NCBI RefSeq assembly: GCF_020164535.1
Contig: NZ_JAIQZC010000005.1
Coordinates: 124,001 to 188,000, forward strand
Direction: 5' to 3'
Length of the DNA: 64,000 nt
Source: Psychroflexus montanilacus
GTDB taxonomy: Bacteria > Bacteroidota > Bacteroidia > Flavobacteriales > Flavobacteriaceae
The notes beneath the pieces were generated by a model, which was not told the DNA's origin, did not search any database, and worked only from the letters and a program-made list of their open reading frames with translations. Position numbers and translations under genes: made by a program. This document shows, piece after piece, positions 17,592 to 25,302 of the stretch; position 1 is the first letter of the stretch; the number at the start of each line of letters is the position of its first letter.

Positions 17592-18230
17592 ATGACAGAG
17601 TTAATTGCTTTTGGAATTTTATCCTTTACTACCTTTTTTACCATTATTAATCCACTTGGAGTGATGCCTATATTTATGACCATGACTTCAGAACTGGATC
17701 AGGCAAGTAGAAAAGCAACAGCCAAAAAAGCCATTATCGCATCTTTTGTAACCATTATTCTTTTTGCTTTTACAGGACAGATTCTATTCAAATTTTTTGG
17801 AATTTCTGTGAATAGCTTTAGAGTAGTTGGAGGAATTATTTTCTTCTTGATGGGCATGGATATGTTACAGGCCAGACTTGGAAAAGTGAAGGTGCAGGAA
17901 GCTGAGATTAAAACTTATGTTAACGATATTTCTATAACTCCACTTGCCATTCCTATGATTTGTGGTCCAGGTGCCATTACAAACGCTATTGTTATGATGG
18001 AAGATGCTCAATCTGTAGAAATGCAAGCCGTTCTCATTGGTGCTATTGTTTTGGTGATGGGAATTACGTTGGCTATTCTTTTAAGCGCTGGAAAAATTAT
18101 CAAAATCCTGGGTCAAACAGGTAACAATGTGTTGATGCGTTTGATGGGGTTGATCATTATGGTCATCGCCATAGAATTCTTCTTAAGCGGTTTTAAACCC
18201 ATTTTTCAAGACATAATTGCTGGGAGGTGA
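17592..18230 (+). CDS. MarC family inner-membrane protein
   Basis: A 212-residue protein with about six membrane helices, opening with a hydrophobic segment and the family text INPLGVMPIFMTM. IPMICGPGAITNAIVMM in the middle and GLIIMVIAIEFFLSG at the end also match MarC/UPF0056. The family was once linked to antibiotic resistance, but that was withdrawn; its role is unknown. It runs toward the DUF429 gene with a 109-base gap. Confidence 0.92.
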   Translation: MTELIAFGILSFTTFFTIINPLGVMPIFMTMTSELDQASRKATAKKAIIASFVTIILFAFTGQILFKFFGISVNSFRVVGGIIFFLMGMDMLQARLGKVKVQEAEIKTYVNDISITPLAIPMICGPGAITNAIVMMEDAQSVEMQAVLIGAIVLVMGITLAILLSAGKIIKILGQTGNNVLMRLMGLIIMVIAIEFFLSGFKPIFQDIIAGR

Positions 18231-18339
18231 AGCCCATCCCTTTCCGATAGCTAGCAGGATCCTAAGGCAAGGGAAAAATATTGTAGTAAAAGTAGTAAAG
18301 TATATGTCCCCACTCCTTGGGGGCAGGCTAGGAGAGCTT
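18231..18339. repeat. Degenerate intergenic palindromic element
   Basis: This spacer is noticeably GC-richer than its surroundings. It holds CCGATAGCTAGCAGG, which looks like an eroded palindrome (intact form CCCGATAGCTATCGGG would be perfectly symmetric). It also holds a run CCCC ACTCCTT GGGG that can form a hairpin, and CTCCT...AGGAG complements around it. No ORF is credible. I infer a decayed short repeat; there is no second copy in this window to prove it. Confidence 0.3.
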
Positions 18340-19041
18340 TCAATAAGCCACTTTTACAAAAAGTCCATGCTCGTCTTTGTTATTTTCATCCTCAACAAAA
18401 CGAAGTCCATAAGATTTGCTTTTGAAATTGGCTACGCAAAGCACCATAGCATCCAGAATATCATCTGGTTTTACCTTTGATTTAGGGAAGGTTTCAGAGA
18501 TGTTTTCGTAAAGTTTTTTAAATTTTGAGTCGTGTTTTTGCAACAACTGAAAGCGCTGTTGAAATCCTTCTTGGGTTGACTTTTTAGTCTGAATCACTTC
18601 TGAAGCATTCAAATATTTAAAGCAGATTTCAGGGTGACTTTCATAAATTTCTAAACCCCTTGGTTTGGACTTCAAGAATTGGTCGACTTCTTTGATTTTC
18701 TTTGAAATGTTGTAGCTCTGTATGGATATGCTTTTATCTAGAATTTCTTTATTAATGGTTCTGGCTTCATCATAATCTGCTGCATAAATAGCTTTTCTGC
18801 AGGCTGGTGTGAAGATGGTAGAAGATCTATTGCCGAGTTCCTTTCGCAATTTGGACTCAATAGTTCGTGTAAAATTTATGGATGATAAACCAATTGGAAT
18901 ATCAATAAAGAGTCTTTGAAGGTCTGGATGTCGCCCCATCAGTTCATGAATGGATTTTACCACTTCAAAGTAAAATTCTTTAGAATCGTGAAGGATGACA
19001 ATCCAGCCTAGAGGACAGGAATCTATTCCAGCTATTTTCAT
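18340..19041 (-). CDS. DUF429 domain protein
   Basis: A 233-residue soluble protein that starts with GIDSCPLGWIVI, the DUF429 signature (an RNase H-like fold start with a conserved Asp). It continues with LFIDIPIGL, STIFTPACRKAIYAADYDEA, YESHPEICFKYLN and DDILDAMVLC, all typical. The conserved acidic residues suggest a nuclease-like active site, but activity has not been established for the family. It has no obvious operon partner. Confidence 0.88.
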   Translation of the reverse strand: MKIAGIDSCPLGWIVILHDSKEFYFEVVKSIHELMGRHPDLQRLFIDIPIGLSSINFTRTIESKLRKELGNRSSTIFTPACRKAIYAADYDEARTINKEILDKSISIQSYNISKKIKEVDQFLKSKPRGLEIYESHPEICFKYLNASEVIQTKKSTQEGFQQRFQLLQKHDSKFKKLYENISETFPKSKVKPDDILDAMVLCVANFKSKSYGLRFVEDENNKDEHGLFVKVAY

Positions 19042-19186
19042 GTGAGGTTTACTTCAGGTGAACGGTATTAATGATTTTTTAAACATAGGATTTTAATCTT
19101 TCTTCAGCTCAGGACGTGGCCTTAAGTTAACTTTTATTTTAAAGCTGATGATCTAAGTATTTAAGTTAACGTGCTTAAAATCAGAA

Positions 19187-19218
19187 TAAAAAAAGCCGAT
19201 ACATTGCTATATCGGCTT
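19187..19218 (-). terminator. Terminator of lpdA
   Basis: AAGCCGATA (19193-19201) pairs with TATCGGCTT (19210-19218) across an eight-base loop. On the minus strand a T-run follows, 23 bases past the lpdA stop. Confidence 0.88.
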
Positions 19219-19240
19219 CATTGTTAATTAGTTTATAAAC

Positions 19241-20647
19241 TTAAATATGTAAAGCTCGGTCGCCAGTCGCCGCAAGGGCTGCTTCTTTTACAGCTTCTGC
19301 GTAAGTAGGGTGAGCGTGGCTCATCCTGGCGATGTCCTCTGCACTGGCACGGAATTCCATAGCGGTCACCGCCTCAGCAATAAGGTCGGCAACTCTGGCT
19401 CCCACCATGTGTACGCCAAGGACCTCGTCTGTTTTCTTGTCTGAAAATATCTTCACAAATCCGTCGATATCCCCACTAGCTCTGGATCTCCCCAAGGCAC
19501 GCATAGGAAATTTACCAGTGTTGAACTCGATGTTCTCGTCTTTAAGCTGGTCTTCGTTCTTTCCTACTGAAGCCACTTCTGGCCAGGTATAGACCACGTT
19601 TGGAATCAAATTGTAATCGATATGCGGTTTTTGTCCTGCAATCACTTCAGCAACAAAACTTCCTTCCTCTTCAGCTTTGTGAGCAAGCATAATACCTTCG
19701 ATAACATCACCTATAGCATAAATGTTTGACGTAGAGGTTTGAAGTTTTTCATTAACCTTAATTTTTCCATTGTCTTTTATCTCTACACCAGCTTTGTCGG
19801 CATTCAAACCATCTGTGTATGGTCTACGACCGACAGAGACCAGGCAGTAATCGCCTTTGAATTCGACTTCCTTACCGTTTTTGTCATCTGCTTTTACAAT
19901 CACTTCGTCGCCTTTACGCTCTACAGATTTAACCTTGTGAGACAGCATAAATTTAGCTTTTTGCTTCTTCATGGCCTTCATCAATTCCTTGCTCTGGTCT
20001 TTGTCCATCCCAGGAATGATACGGTCCATGTATTCTATCACTGTTACTTCTGCTCCCAATCTTTTATACACCTGTCCCAATTCCAGACCAATCACTCCGC
20101 CACCAATCATGATAAGGTGTTTAGGAATTTCCTTGAGCGAAAGCGCTTCAGTGGAAGTAATGATTCGTTCTTTGTCAATGTCTATAAAAGGCAGGCTAGA
20201 GGGCTTACTTCCTGTAGCAATGATGGTATTTTTGGCTTCAATTTCAGTTTCTTTACCGTCATTATCAGTAATGATGATATGTGTTTTATCCTTGAAAGAA
20301 CCAACACCTTCGTAAGATTCAATATCGTTTTTGTCCATCAGGAAATCGATCCCTTTAGTCGTTTGATCTACGACACCAGACTTGCGTTTCATCATGTTTT
20401 CCAGATTGACTTTTACGTCTCCAGAAATATCGATACCATGTTCTTCAAAATTCTTGATTGCATCCTCGTAGTGATGAGACGAATCAAGTAAAGCTTTGGA
20501 AGGGATACAACCTACGTTGAGGCAAGTCCCACCTTTGGTAGCGTATTTTTCGATTATTGCAGTTTTTAAACCTAGTTGTGCACAACGTATTGCTGCTACA
20601 TATCCCCCAGGTCCGGAGCCGATCACGACTACATCATATGTGTTCAT
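19241..20647 (-). CDS. lpdA: Dihydrolipoyl dehydrogenase (E3)
   Basis: Flavoenzyme that reoxidises dihydrolipoamide of the pyruvate, 2-oxoglutarate or branched-chain complexes. The 468 residues include the FAD loop GSGPGG (11-15), the redox pair C42/C47 in GGTCLNVGCIPSK, a second GGGVIGLELG NAD loop, the AIGDVIEG FAD motif and the C-terminal H446-P-T-x-x-E451 active-site base. It is not next to any E1 or E2 gene, so which complex it serves is open. A consensus promoter lies upstream. Confidence 0.97.
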   Translation of the reverse strand: MNTYDVVVIGSGPGGYVAAIRCAQLGLKTAIIEKYATKGGTCLNVGCIPSKALLDSSHHYEDAIKNFEEHGIDISGDVKVNLENMMKRKSGVVDQTTKGIDFLMDKNDIESYEGVGSFKDKTHIIITDNDGKETEIEAKNTIIATGSKPSSLPFIDIDKERIITSTEALSLKEIPKHLIMIGGGVIGLELGQVYKRLGAEVTVIEYMDRIIPGMDKDQSKELMKAMKKQKAKFMLSHKVKSVERKGDEVIVKADDKNGKEVEFKGDYCLVSVGRRPYTDGLNADKAGVEIKDNGKIKVNEKLQTSTSNIYAIGDVIEGIMLAHKAEEEGSFVAEVIAGQKPHIDYNLIPNVVYTWPEVASVGKNEDQLKDENIEFNTGKFPMRALGRSRASGDIDGFVKIFSDKKTDEVLGVHMVGARVADLIAEAVTAMEFRASAEDIARMSHAHPTYAEAVKEAALAATGDRALHI

Positions 20648-20681
20648 AAAACGAATTTTAATTACTAATAATAAAGTATTA

Positions 20682-20711
20682 CAAATTTACACCTTCTATC
20701 ATAAAGGGCAA
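20682..20711 (-). promoter_or_regulatory. Promoter of lpdA
   Basis: On the minus strand: TTG (20709-20711), exactly 19 bases, TAAATTTG (20682-20689). The start codon is 34 bases downstream. Confidence 0.7.
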
Positions 20712-20900
20712 TTGAATCGCTTCAAATCCTTGTTAAATTCCTATGGATTTTAGAAAGGCTATTTCTCCATAATTCCACCTTTCCGTGATACTTAGGAAAA
20801 TTTATTGTTTATATATTGATTTTAGGAATGAAAATAATGTTTTGGTTATGAGTTAATTGGTGTTTGAGTACTATAAAACTGAAGCTTTGTTTTGTGAAAT

Positions 20901-20920
20901 ATGTTACAAAATTGTAACAT
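20901..20920. promoter_or_regulatory. Palindromic operator candidate upstream of nhaC-bshB1
   Basis: ATGTTACAA, two central A bases and TTGTAACAT: 9-bp arms with no mismatch, 24 bases upstream of the nhaC ATG. It is typical of a site for a dimeric repressor or activator. It lies in the roughly 300-base spacer between lpdA and nhaC, in which I otherwise see only the lpdA promoter. No TAnnTTTG box for nhaC is obvious. Confidence 0.5.
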
Positions 20921-20943
20921 TACGTCGATTTAAAATCCTTGAC

Positions 20944-22416
20944 ATGAGTGAATCCGTGAATGCATCTGAAGAAGAACCCTCCAATTCTAAAATAAGACTC
21001 AGCATTTGGCAAGCTTTAATTCCTGTTTTAGCGCTTATAGGCATGCTGGCTTACAATGTCTTTGTGTACGGAGATGACTCTCTTGCTGGTTCCAATCAAT
21101 TCATCTTGCTTATGGGTGCTGCAGTAGCAGCAATAGTAGGTGTTTCTAAAGGGGCAAAGTTTGAAAGCATGATTGAAGATGTTGCCAAAAATTTGAAATC
21201 CACTACAGAGCCTATTTTGATTTTATTGATGGTTGGAGCATTGGCTGGGACCTGGCTTCTCAGCGGTATCATTCCAACTATGATTTACTACGGATTGCAA
21301 ATTCTTAACCCTACCATATTTCTTGCTGCCTGTGTTATCATCTGTTCGGTTATATCTGTGGCAACAGGAAGCAGCTGGACTACGTCTGCCACTGTAGGTA
21401 TAGCTTTAATTGGTATTGCCGAAGCACTTGGTGTATCTGTGGGGATGACTGCTGGAGCCGTTCTATCTGGAGGTTATTTTGGAGACAAATTATCGCCTAT
21501 GAGTGATACTACAAATTTAGCTCCTGCAATGGCGGGAACAGACTTGTTTACTCACATAAGGTATATGACGATTACAACCGTGCCAACTATAATAGTAACA
21601 TTAATTGTATTTATTATAATTGGCCTAAACTTAGACACTTCAGGTCAAACTAACCCAACAGAAATTTTAGGAAGTATAGAATCTTCTTTTAATGTATCCG
21701 GATGGTTATTTGTTGTACCAGTTTTAGTTATCATATTAATTGTAAAGAAAACACCACCACTCATTGCATTACTTTTAGGAACGCTTCTCGCAGCAGTAGC
21801 AGCTTTAGTTTTTCAGCCAGAATTGGTGAAAATGATAGGGGGTGGCGACATACTTACATTTGAGACCGCTTATCGCGGAATTATAGATGCAATAACTGTA
21901 GACATTACAATTCCTACAGAAAATAAGTCTTTACAAGATTTATTTTCAGCTGGTGGAATGTATGGAATGCTGGGAACGATTTGGTTGATCATTTGCGCTA
22001 TGGTATTTGGAGGAATCATGGATGCGATTGGAGCATTAGAAAGGATAAGTGAAGCTCTTTTAAACTTATTTACGTCTACATTCGGTTTATTCTTTAGTAC
22101 AGTTACCAGTTGTTTAGCTTTAAACTTAACAGCGTCAGACCAGTATTTAGCAATCGTTGTTCCTGGGAAAATGTTTGCAAAAGCTTATGAAAAGAAAGGA
22201 TTAGCACCAGAAAATTTAAGTCGAACTTTGGAAGATTCTGGTACTGTAACTTCGGTATTGATTCCCTGGAATACATGTGGAGCTTACCATAGTGGAGTTT
22301 TGGGAGTTCCAGTTGTTGATTATTTCTTTTATGCAATATTCAATTATTTGAGTCCTTTCGTTACTCTATTTTTTGCGGCATTCAATATTAAAATAAGACA
22401 ACTGACAAATAAATAA
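20944..22416 (+). CDS. nhaC: NhaC family Na+/H+ antiporter
   Basis: About 490 residues with some 11-12 membrane helices. Family blocks include ALAGTWLLSGIIPTMIYYGL, TGSSWTTSATVGIAL, SGGYFGDKLSPMSDTTNLAP (the conserved Asp/Ser/Thr cluster of NhaC) and VLIPWNTCGAYHSGVLG. It exchanges Na+ for H+ across the inner membrane. The frame is open to a GTG at 20857, but the ATG at 20944 is preferred: the upstream segment is not family-like and would contain the palindromic operator. The bshB1 start follows 3 bases after the stop, so the two are co-transcribed. Confidence 0.92.
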   Translation: MSESVNASEEEPSNSKIRLSIWQALIPVLALIGMLAYNVFVYGDDSLAGSNQFILLMGAAVAAIVGVSKGAKFESMIEDVAKNLKSTTEPILILLMVGALAGTWLLSGIIPTMIYYGLQILNPTIFLAACVIICSVISVATGSSWTTSATVGIALIGIAEALGVSVGMTAGAVLSGGYFGDKLSPMSDTTNLAPAMAGTDLFTHIRYMTITTVPTIIVTLIVFIIIGLNLDTSGQTNPTEILGSIESSFNVSGWLFVVPVLVIILIVKKTPPLIALLLGTLLAAVAALVFQPELVKMIGGGDILTFETAYRGIIDAITVDITIPTENKSLQDLFSAGGMYGMLGTIWLIICAMVFGGIMDAIGALERISEALLNLFTSTFGLFFSTVTSCLALNLTASDQYLAIVVPGKMFAKAYEKKGLAPENLSRTLEDSGTVTSVLIPWNTCGAYHSGVLGVPVVDYFFYAIFNYLSPFVTLFFAAFNIKIRQLTNK

Positions 22417-22419
22417 GTT

Positions 22420-23136
22420 ATGAAATTAGACATATTGGCAATTGGAGCACATCCAGACGATGTCGAGTTAAGCTGTGCAGGAACTTTAGCCAAAGAAATC
22501 GATAAAGGAAAGAAAGTTGGAATTTTGGATCTCACTCGTGGAGAGTTGGGGACTCGTGGTACTGCTGAAACTAGAGATGCTGAAGCCAAACATGCAGCCG
22601 ATATTTTGGGTGTAAGCATGAGAAAGAATCTTGAGTTTAGCGATGGTTTTTTTACAAATAATACAGCTCATCAACTTGAAATTATAAAAGTTTTAAGGAA
22701 GTACAGACCAGACATTATTCTTTGTAATGCTATAAGAGACCGGCACATAGATCATGGAAAGGGAAGTCAGCTTGTGAGTGATTCCTGTTTTTTAAGTGGT
22801 CTAAAAAAAATAGAAACTATTTGCGAAGGAAATACACAAAAGGAGTGGAGACCAAAATTAGTTTACCATTATATTCAGTGGTACGATATAGAACCAGATG
22901 TAGTTGTAGACATTACTGGATTTATGGATAAGAAAATGGAATGTATCAAAACTTACAAAACCCAATTTTTTGACCAAAAGAGTAAAGAACCAGAAACACC
23001 TATATCAAGCTCTAATTTTTTTGATAGTATCACCTATAGAGCTAGAAATCTTGGCAGAATCATTGGAACTGAACATGCAGAAGGCTATACAGTAGAACGC
23101 TATCCGGCAGTAAATTCTATTTTTGACCTGATTTAA
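22420..23136 (+). CDS. bshB1: N-acetyl-alpha-D-glucosaminyl L-malate deacetylase (bacillithiol synthesis)
   Basis: A 238-residue LmbE-like zinc deacetylase. The metal motif GAHPDD (H11, D14), the ELGTRGTAETR block and the second histidine cluster RDRHIDHGKG match BshB1. It removes the acetyl group from GlcNAc-malate, the middle step of bacillithiol synthesis. Other bsh genes are not in the window. Close coupling to nhaC is notable but its meaning is unclear. A terminator follows. Confidence 0.93.
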   Translation: MKLDILAIGAHPDDVELSCAGTLAKEIDKGKKVGILDLTRGELGTRGTAETRDAEAKHAADILGVSMRKNLEFSDGFFTNNTAHQLEIIKVLRKYRPDIILCNAIRDRHIDHGKGSQLVSDSCFLSGLKKIETICEGNTQKEWRPKLVYHYIQWYDIEPDVVVDITGFMDKKMECIKTYKTQFFDQKSKEPETPISSSNFFDSITYRARNLGRIIGTEHAEGYTVERYPAVNSIFDLI

Positions 23137-23158
23137 AATATTTTTTATAAAAGGAACA

Positions 23159-23192
23159 AAACCCTATCTCAAAATCTGAGTTAGGGTTTTTT
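23159..23192 (+). terminator. Terminator of nhaC-bshB1
   Basis: AAACCCTA / TAGGGTTT with an inner CTCA/TGAG stem (one T-T mismatch) and a following T-run. Confidence 0.85.
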
Positions 23193-23250
23193 ATGTAATA
23201 ACTCGAAACCATTTAATTTTAATAACAATTAGAATTTAATTGCTAATTTA

Positions 23251-23275
23251 ATATATTTATGCAAAATAAATATAT
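23251..23275. promoter_or_regulatory. Inverted repeat abutting the InsA-like gene start
   Basis: ATATATTTAT (23251-23260), GCAAA, ATAAATATAT (23266-23275): perfect 10-bp arms ending one base before the ATG at 23276. The same 10-mer ATAAATATAT recurs at 23704-23713 before the porin gene. It could be an operator for autoregulation, or a translational hairpin. Very AT-rich sequence lowers the significance. Confidence 0.4.
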
Positions 23276-23689
23276 ATGAAATTTTGTCCGCAATGTCAAT
23301 CTGATAAAATTGTGAAAAGTGGTATTGTAAACGATCGTCAGCGCTATAAATGTAAATCCTGCAACTACTTTTTCACTGTAAACAAATTAGGGAAAAAAAT
23401 AGATCAGTATTATGTCACAAAAGCTTTACAGCTGTATCTAGAGGGTTTGACTTATCGTGAAATTGAAAGGATCTTAGGTGTTTCTCACGTAAGTGTGATG
23501 AATTGGGTCAAGAAATATAATATTCATAAAGTTCAAAATTCTGATGTCCATCCAACTTATAAAATTTTAAGTCAGAGTGAGCTAGGTCATTATTTTTCTA
23601 CTTCAGAAAATACTAAAGGCTCAGGAATGATTGTTACTGAGCTTGGTGATAAATTCATGGTAATTAAATGGGAACGATTTAAGGAATAA
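23276..23689 (+). CDS. InsA-like zinc-ribbon/helix-turn-helix protein (probable regulator)
   Basis: 137 residues. The N-terminus is a four-cysteine ribbon (C4, C7, C26, C29; CPQC...RYKCKSC) almost identical in layout to IS1 InsA, followed by a helix-turn-helix (about 54-81, LTYREIERILGVSHVSVMNW). InsA then ends, but this protein adds about 55 residues (SQSELGHYFSTSENTKGSGM...) with no transposase catalytic domain. No InsB partner, terminal repeats or target duplication are seen. I read it as a domesticated DNA-binding protein controlling the adjacent acetate/propionate operon; this is inferred from position. A rival reading is an IS1 remnant. Confidence 0.7.
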   Translation: MKFCPQCQSDKIVKSGIVNDRQRYKCKSCNYFFTVNKLGKKIDQYYVTKALQLYLEGLTYREIERILGVSHVSVMNWVKKYNIHKVQNSDVHPTYKILSQSELGHYFSTSENTKGSGMIVTELGDKFMVIKWERFKE

Positions 23690-23703
23690 CTATAGTGATT
23701 AAC

Positions 23704-23739
23704 ATAAATATATATTTAATTTTATTTAACAAATAAAAT
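23704..23739. promoter_or_regulatory. AT-rich inverted repeats upstream of the porin-led operon
   Basis: Two perfect symmetric elements lie side by side. A 14-bp palindrome TAAATATATATTTA (23705-23718) overlaps the 10-mer ATAAATATAT (23704-23713) shared with the InsA-like gene start. The second is ATTTTATTT-AAC-AAATAAAAT (23719-23739). Together they occupy the expected regulatory region of the operon. Confidence 0.4.
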
Positions 23740-23802
23740 ATTTGAAGTTCGTAGCAAGTTATTAGCAAAGAATGCTATAAAAAAATAAAGACTTGTTATC
23801 TG

Positions 23803-25017
23803 ATGAAATATTTTGTTGCATATTTAATAGTAATTATTGCTTTTTCTAGTAATAATGTATTTTCCCAAGGATCGCCTTATTATAAGGGTGGATTTAAGAT
23901 TAAGTTTGATGATAATGATAATAAATACGTGAGAATTTTGACCTGGGTTCAGGCTCAGGCCAATTTTTCAGATTCGAATCCGGAAGATCAGGCTGATCTT
24001 TCTGTTCAGCTAAGGCGTGCTAGATTTCTAGTTTATGGTCAAATCACTAAAGATTTTCTAGTTCTCACTCACATAGGTATTAACAGCCTTAATTCTTTCA
24101 ATATGGAACCTGTCGGCGCGGAAGGCTCCCCTCAAGTGTTTATGCATGACGCCTGGGCTCAGTATAATGTATCAGATCAACATGTAGTGGGTGGTGGGCT
24201 ACATTATTGGAATGGCTTGTCCAGGCTCAATTCACAAGGAACACTCAACCTTATGACTCTGGATAACAACAGGTCTTCATGGTCAACTCTAGGTTTATCC
24301 GATCAGTTTGCAAGGCATATAGGCGTGTTTGCTAAAGGTAATTTTGGGAAGTTACAGTACAATGTAGCCATCAATGAAGCCATGGTCAATGGACTTGATA
24401 CAAATCCACTTTCTGAAGCTAATGCGGTATACCGTGGAGCCAATATTTTGGGAACTGCTGAAGCAGGGAAAACTTATACCGGCTATTTTGCTTATAATCT
24501 TTTTAATTTGGAGAGTAATTTTTTGCCTTACAAAGTCGGAACTTATATGGGCACTGAACGTATTTTTAATATCGGTGCTGGTTTTTATCACCATCCAAAT
24601 GGTGCTGTGATTTTAAATGATAATCAACCTGTTGGAGAAGATGTTAATCTTTTTGCAGCAGATGTATTTTACGATGCACCAATTGGAAATAATGGGGCTG
24701 CGGTAACAGGCTATGCCGTTTACCAATCCAATGACTATGGCTCAAATTATCTTCTTGGTCCCTACGCTACTGGGGATATGCTCTATGGACATTTCGGCTA
24801 CCTTGTACCAAGTTCAAAATCAATTAAATTTCAGCCATATACCTCTTACAACCATTCGTTTATTGATGTCTCCAATCAAGATAGAACGATTTTTGGTTTT
24901 GGCATTAATGCCTTTTTAAACGGTCACAATTCAAAACTTACGTTAGAATATCAGAATGAGCGGTTTTTAAATCAAACCGTAAATAGAATCAATTTACAAG
25001 CAATGATTTACTTATAA
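23803..25017 (+). CDS. Outer-membrane porin of the acetate/propionate operon
   Basis: A 404-residue protein with a signal peptide (about 1-21, ending in NVFSQ) and an all-beta body rich in aromatic/Gly strands, such as VRILTWVQAQANF, RRARFLVYGQI and TSYNHSFIDVS, ending in a hydrophobic residue. This resembles phosphate-selective porin-like (OprO/P family) proteins of Flavobacteriia. Its location 12 bases ahead of the DUF4212/symporter pair suggests it passes small carboxylates through the outer membrane. No specificity motif is readable. Confidence 0.8.
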   Translation: MKYFVAYLIVIIAFSSNNVFSQGSPYYKGGFKIKFDDNDNKYVRILTWVQAQANFSDSNPEDQADLSVQLRRARFLVYGQITKDFLVLTHIGINSLNSFNMEPVGAEGSPQVFMHDAWAQYNVSDQHVVGGGLHYWNGLSRLNSQGTLNLMTLDNNRSSWSTLGLSDQFARHIGVFAKGNFGKLQYNVAINEAMVNGLDTNPLSEANAVYRGANILGTAEAGKTYTGYFAYNLFNLESNFLPYKVGTYMGTERIFNIGAGFYHHPNGAVILNDNQPVGEDVNLFAADVFYDAPIGNNGAAVTGYAVYQSNDYGSNYLLGPYATGDMLYGHFGYLVPSSKSIKFQPYTSYNHSFIDVSNQDRTIFGFGINAFLNGHNSKLTLEYQNERFLNQTVNRINLQAMIYL

Positions 25018-25029
25018 AATTTTTAAAGC

Positions 25030-25290
25030 ATGAAAAATAAAGACAAAAATGCGGTAGCCTATTGGAAAGAAAATGTGAGGTACCTCTACATTCTTCTTAG
25101 TATTTGGTTTTTAGTTTCCTATGGAGCTGGAATATTATTCAAAGACTGGCTGAATCAATTTACCCTTGGAGGATTCAAACTTGGTTTTTGGTTCGCTCAA
25201 CAAGGTTCAATTTATGTATTCGTAATTCTGATTTTCGTTTATGTAAGATTGATGAACAAACTAGATAAAAAATACGGATACGACGAATAA
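25030..25290 (+). CDS. DUF4212 small membrane subunit of a sodium:solute symporter
   Basis: An 86-residue protein with two membrane helices (VRYLYILLSIWFLVSYGAG and FWFAQQGSIYVFVILIFVYV). The WKENVRYL start and GFWFAQQGSIYVFV text are typical of DUF4212. The family is regularly encoded just before VC_2705-type symporters and is regarded as their small subunit. Gaps of 12 bases on both sides indicate co-transcription. Confidence 0.92.
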   Translation: MKNKDKNAVAYWKENVRYLYILLSIWFLVSYGAGILFKDWLNQFTLGGFKLGFWFAQQGSIYVFVILIFVYVRLMNKLDKKYGYDE

Positions 25291-25302
25291 AAAACCAAAA
25301 CT

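Noticed and set aside
18217-18480. An 87-codon plus-strand ORF starting in the marC 3' end
   Set aside because: It crosses the eroded repeat and then the DUF429 gene on the opposite strand, with no domain.
19739-20491. A 250-codon plus-strand ORF opposite lpdA
   Set aside because: It lies wholly inside the clear lpdA reading frame, is rich in Phe/Cys/Ser as expected for a shadow frame, and has no recognisable domain.
20857-20943. GTG-started extension of nhaC
   Set aside because: It contains the palindromic operator candidate and encodes no family-like sequence; the ATG at 20944 is preferred.
23276-23689. A complete IS1 insertion sequence
   Set aside because: Only an InsA-like part is present; there is no InsB catalytic domain, no recognisable terminal repeats and no target-site duplication.
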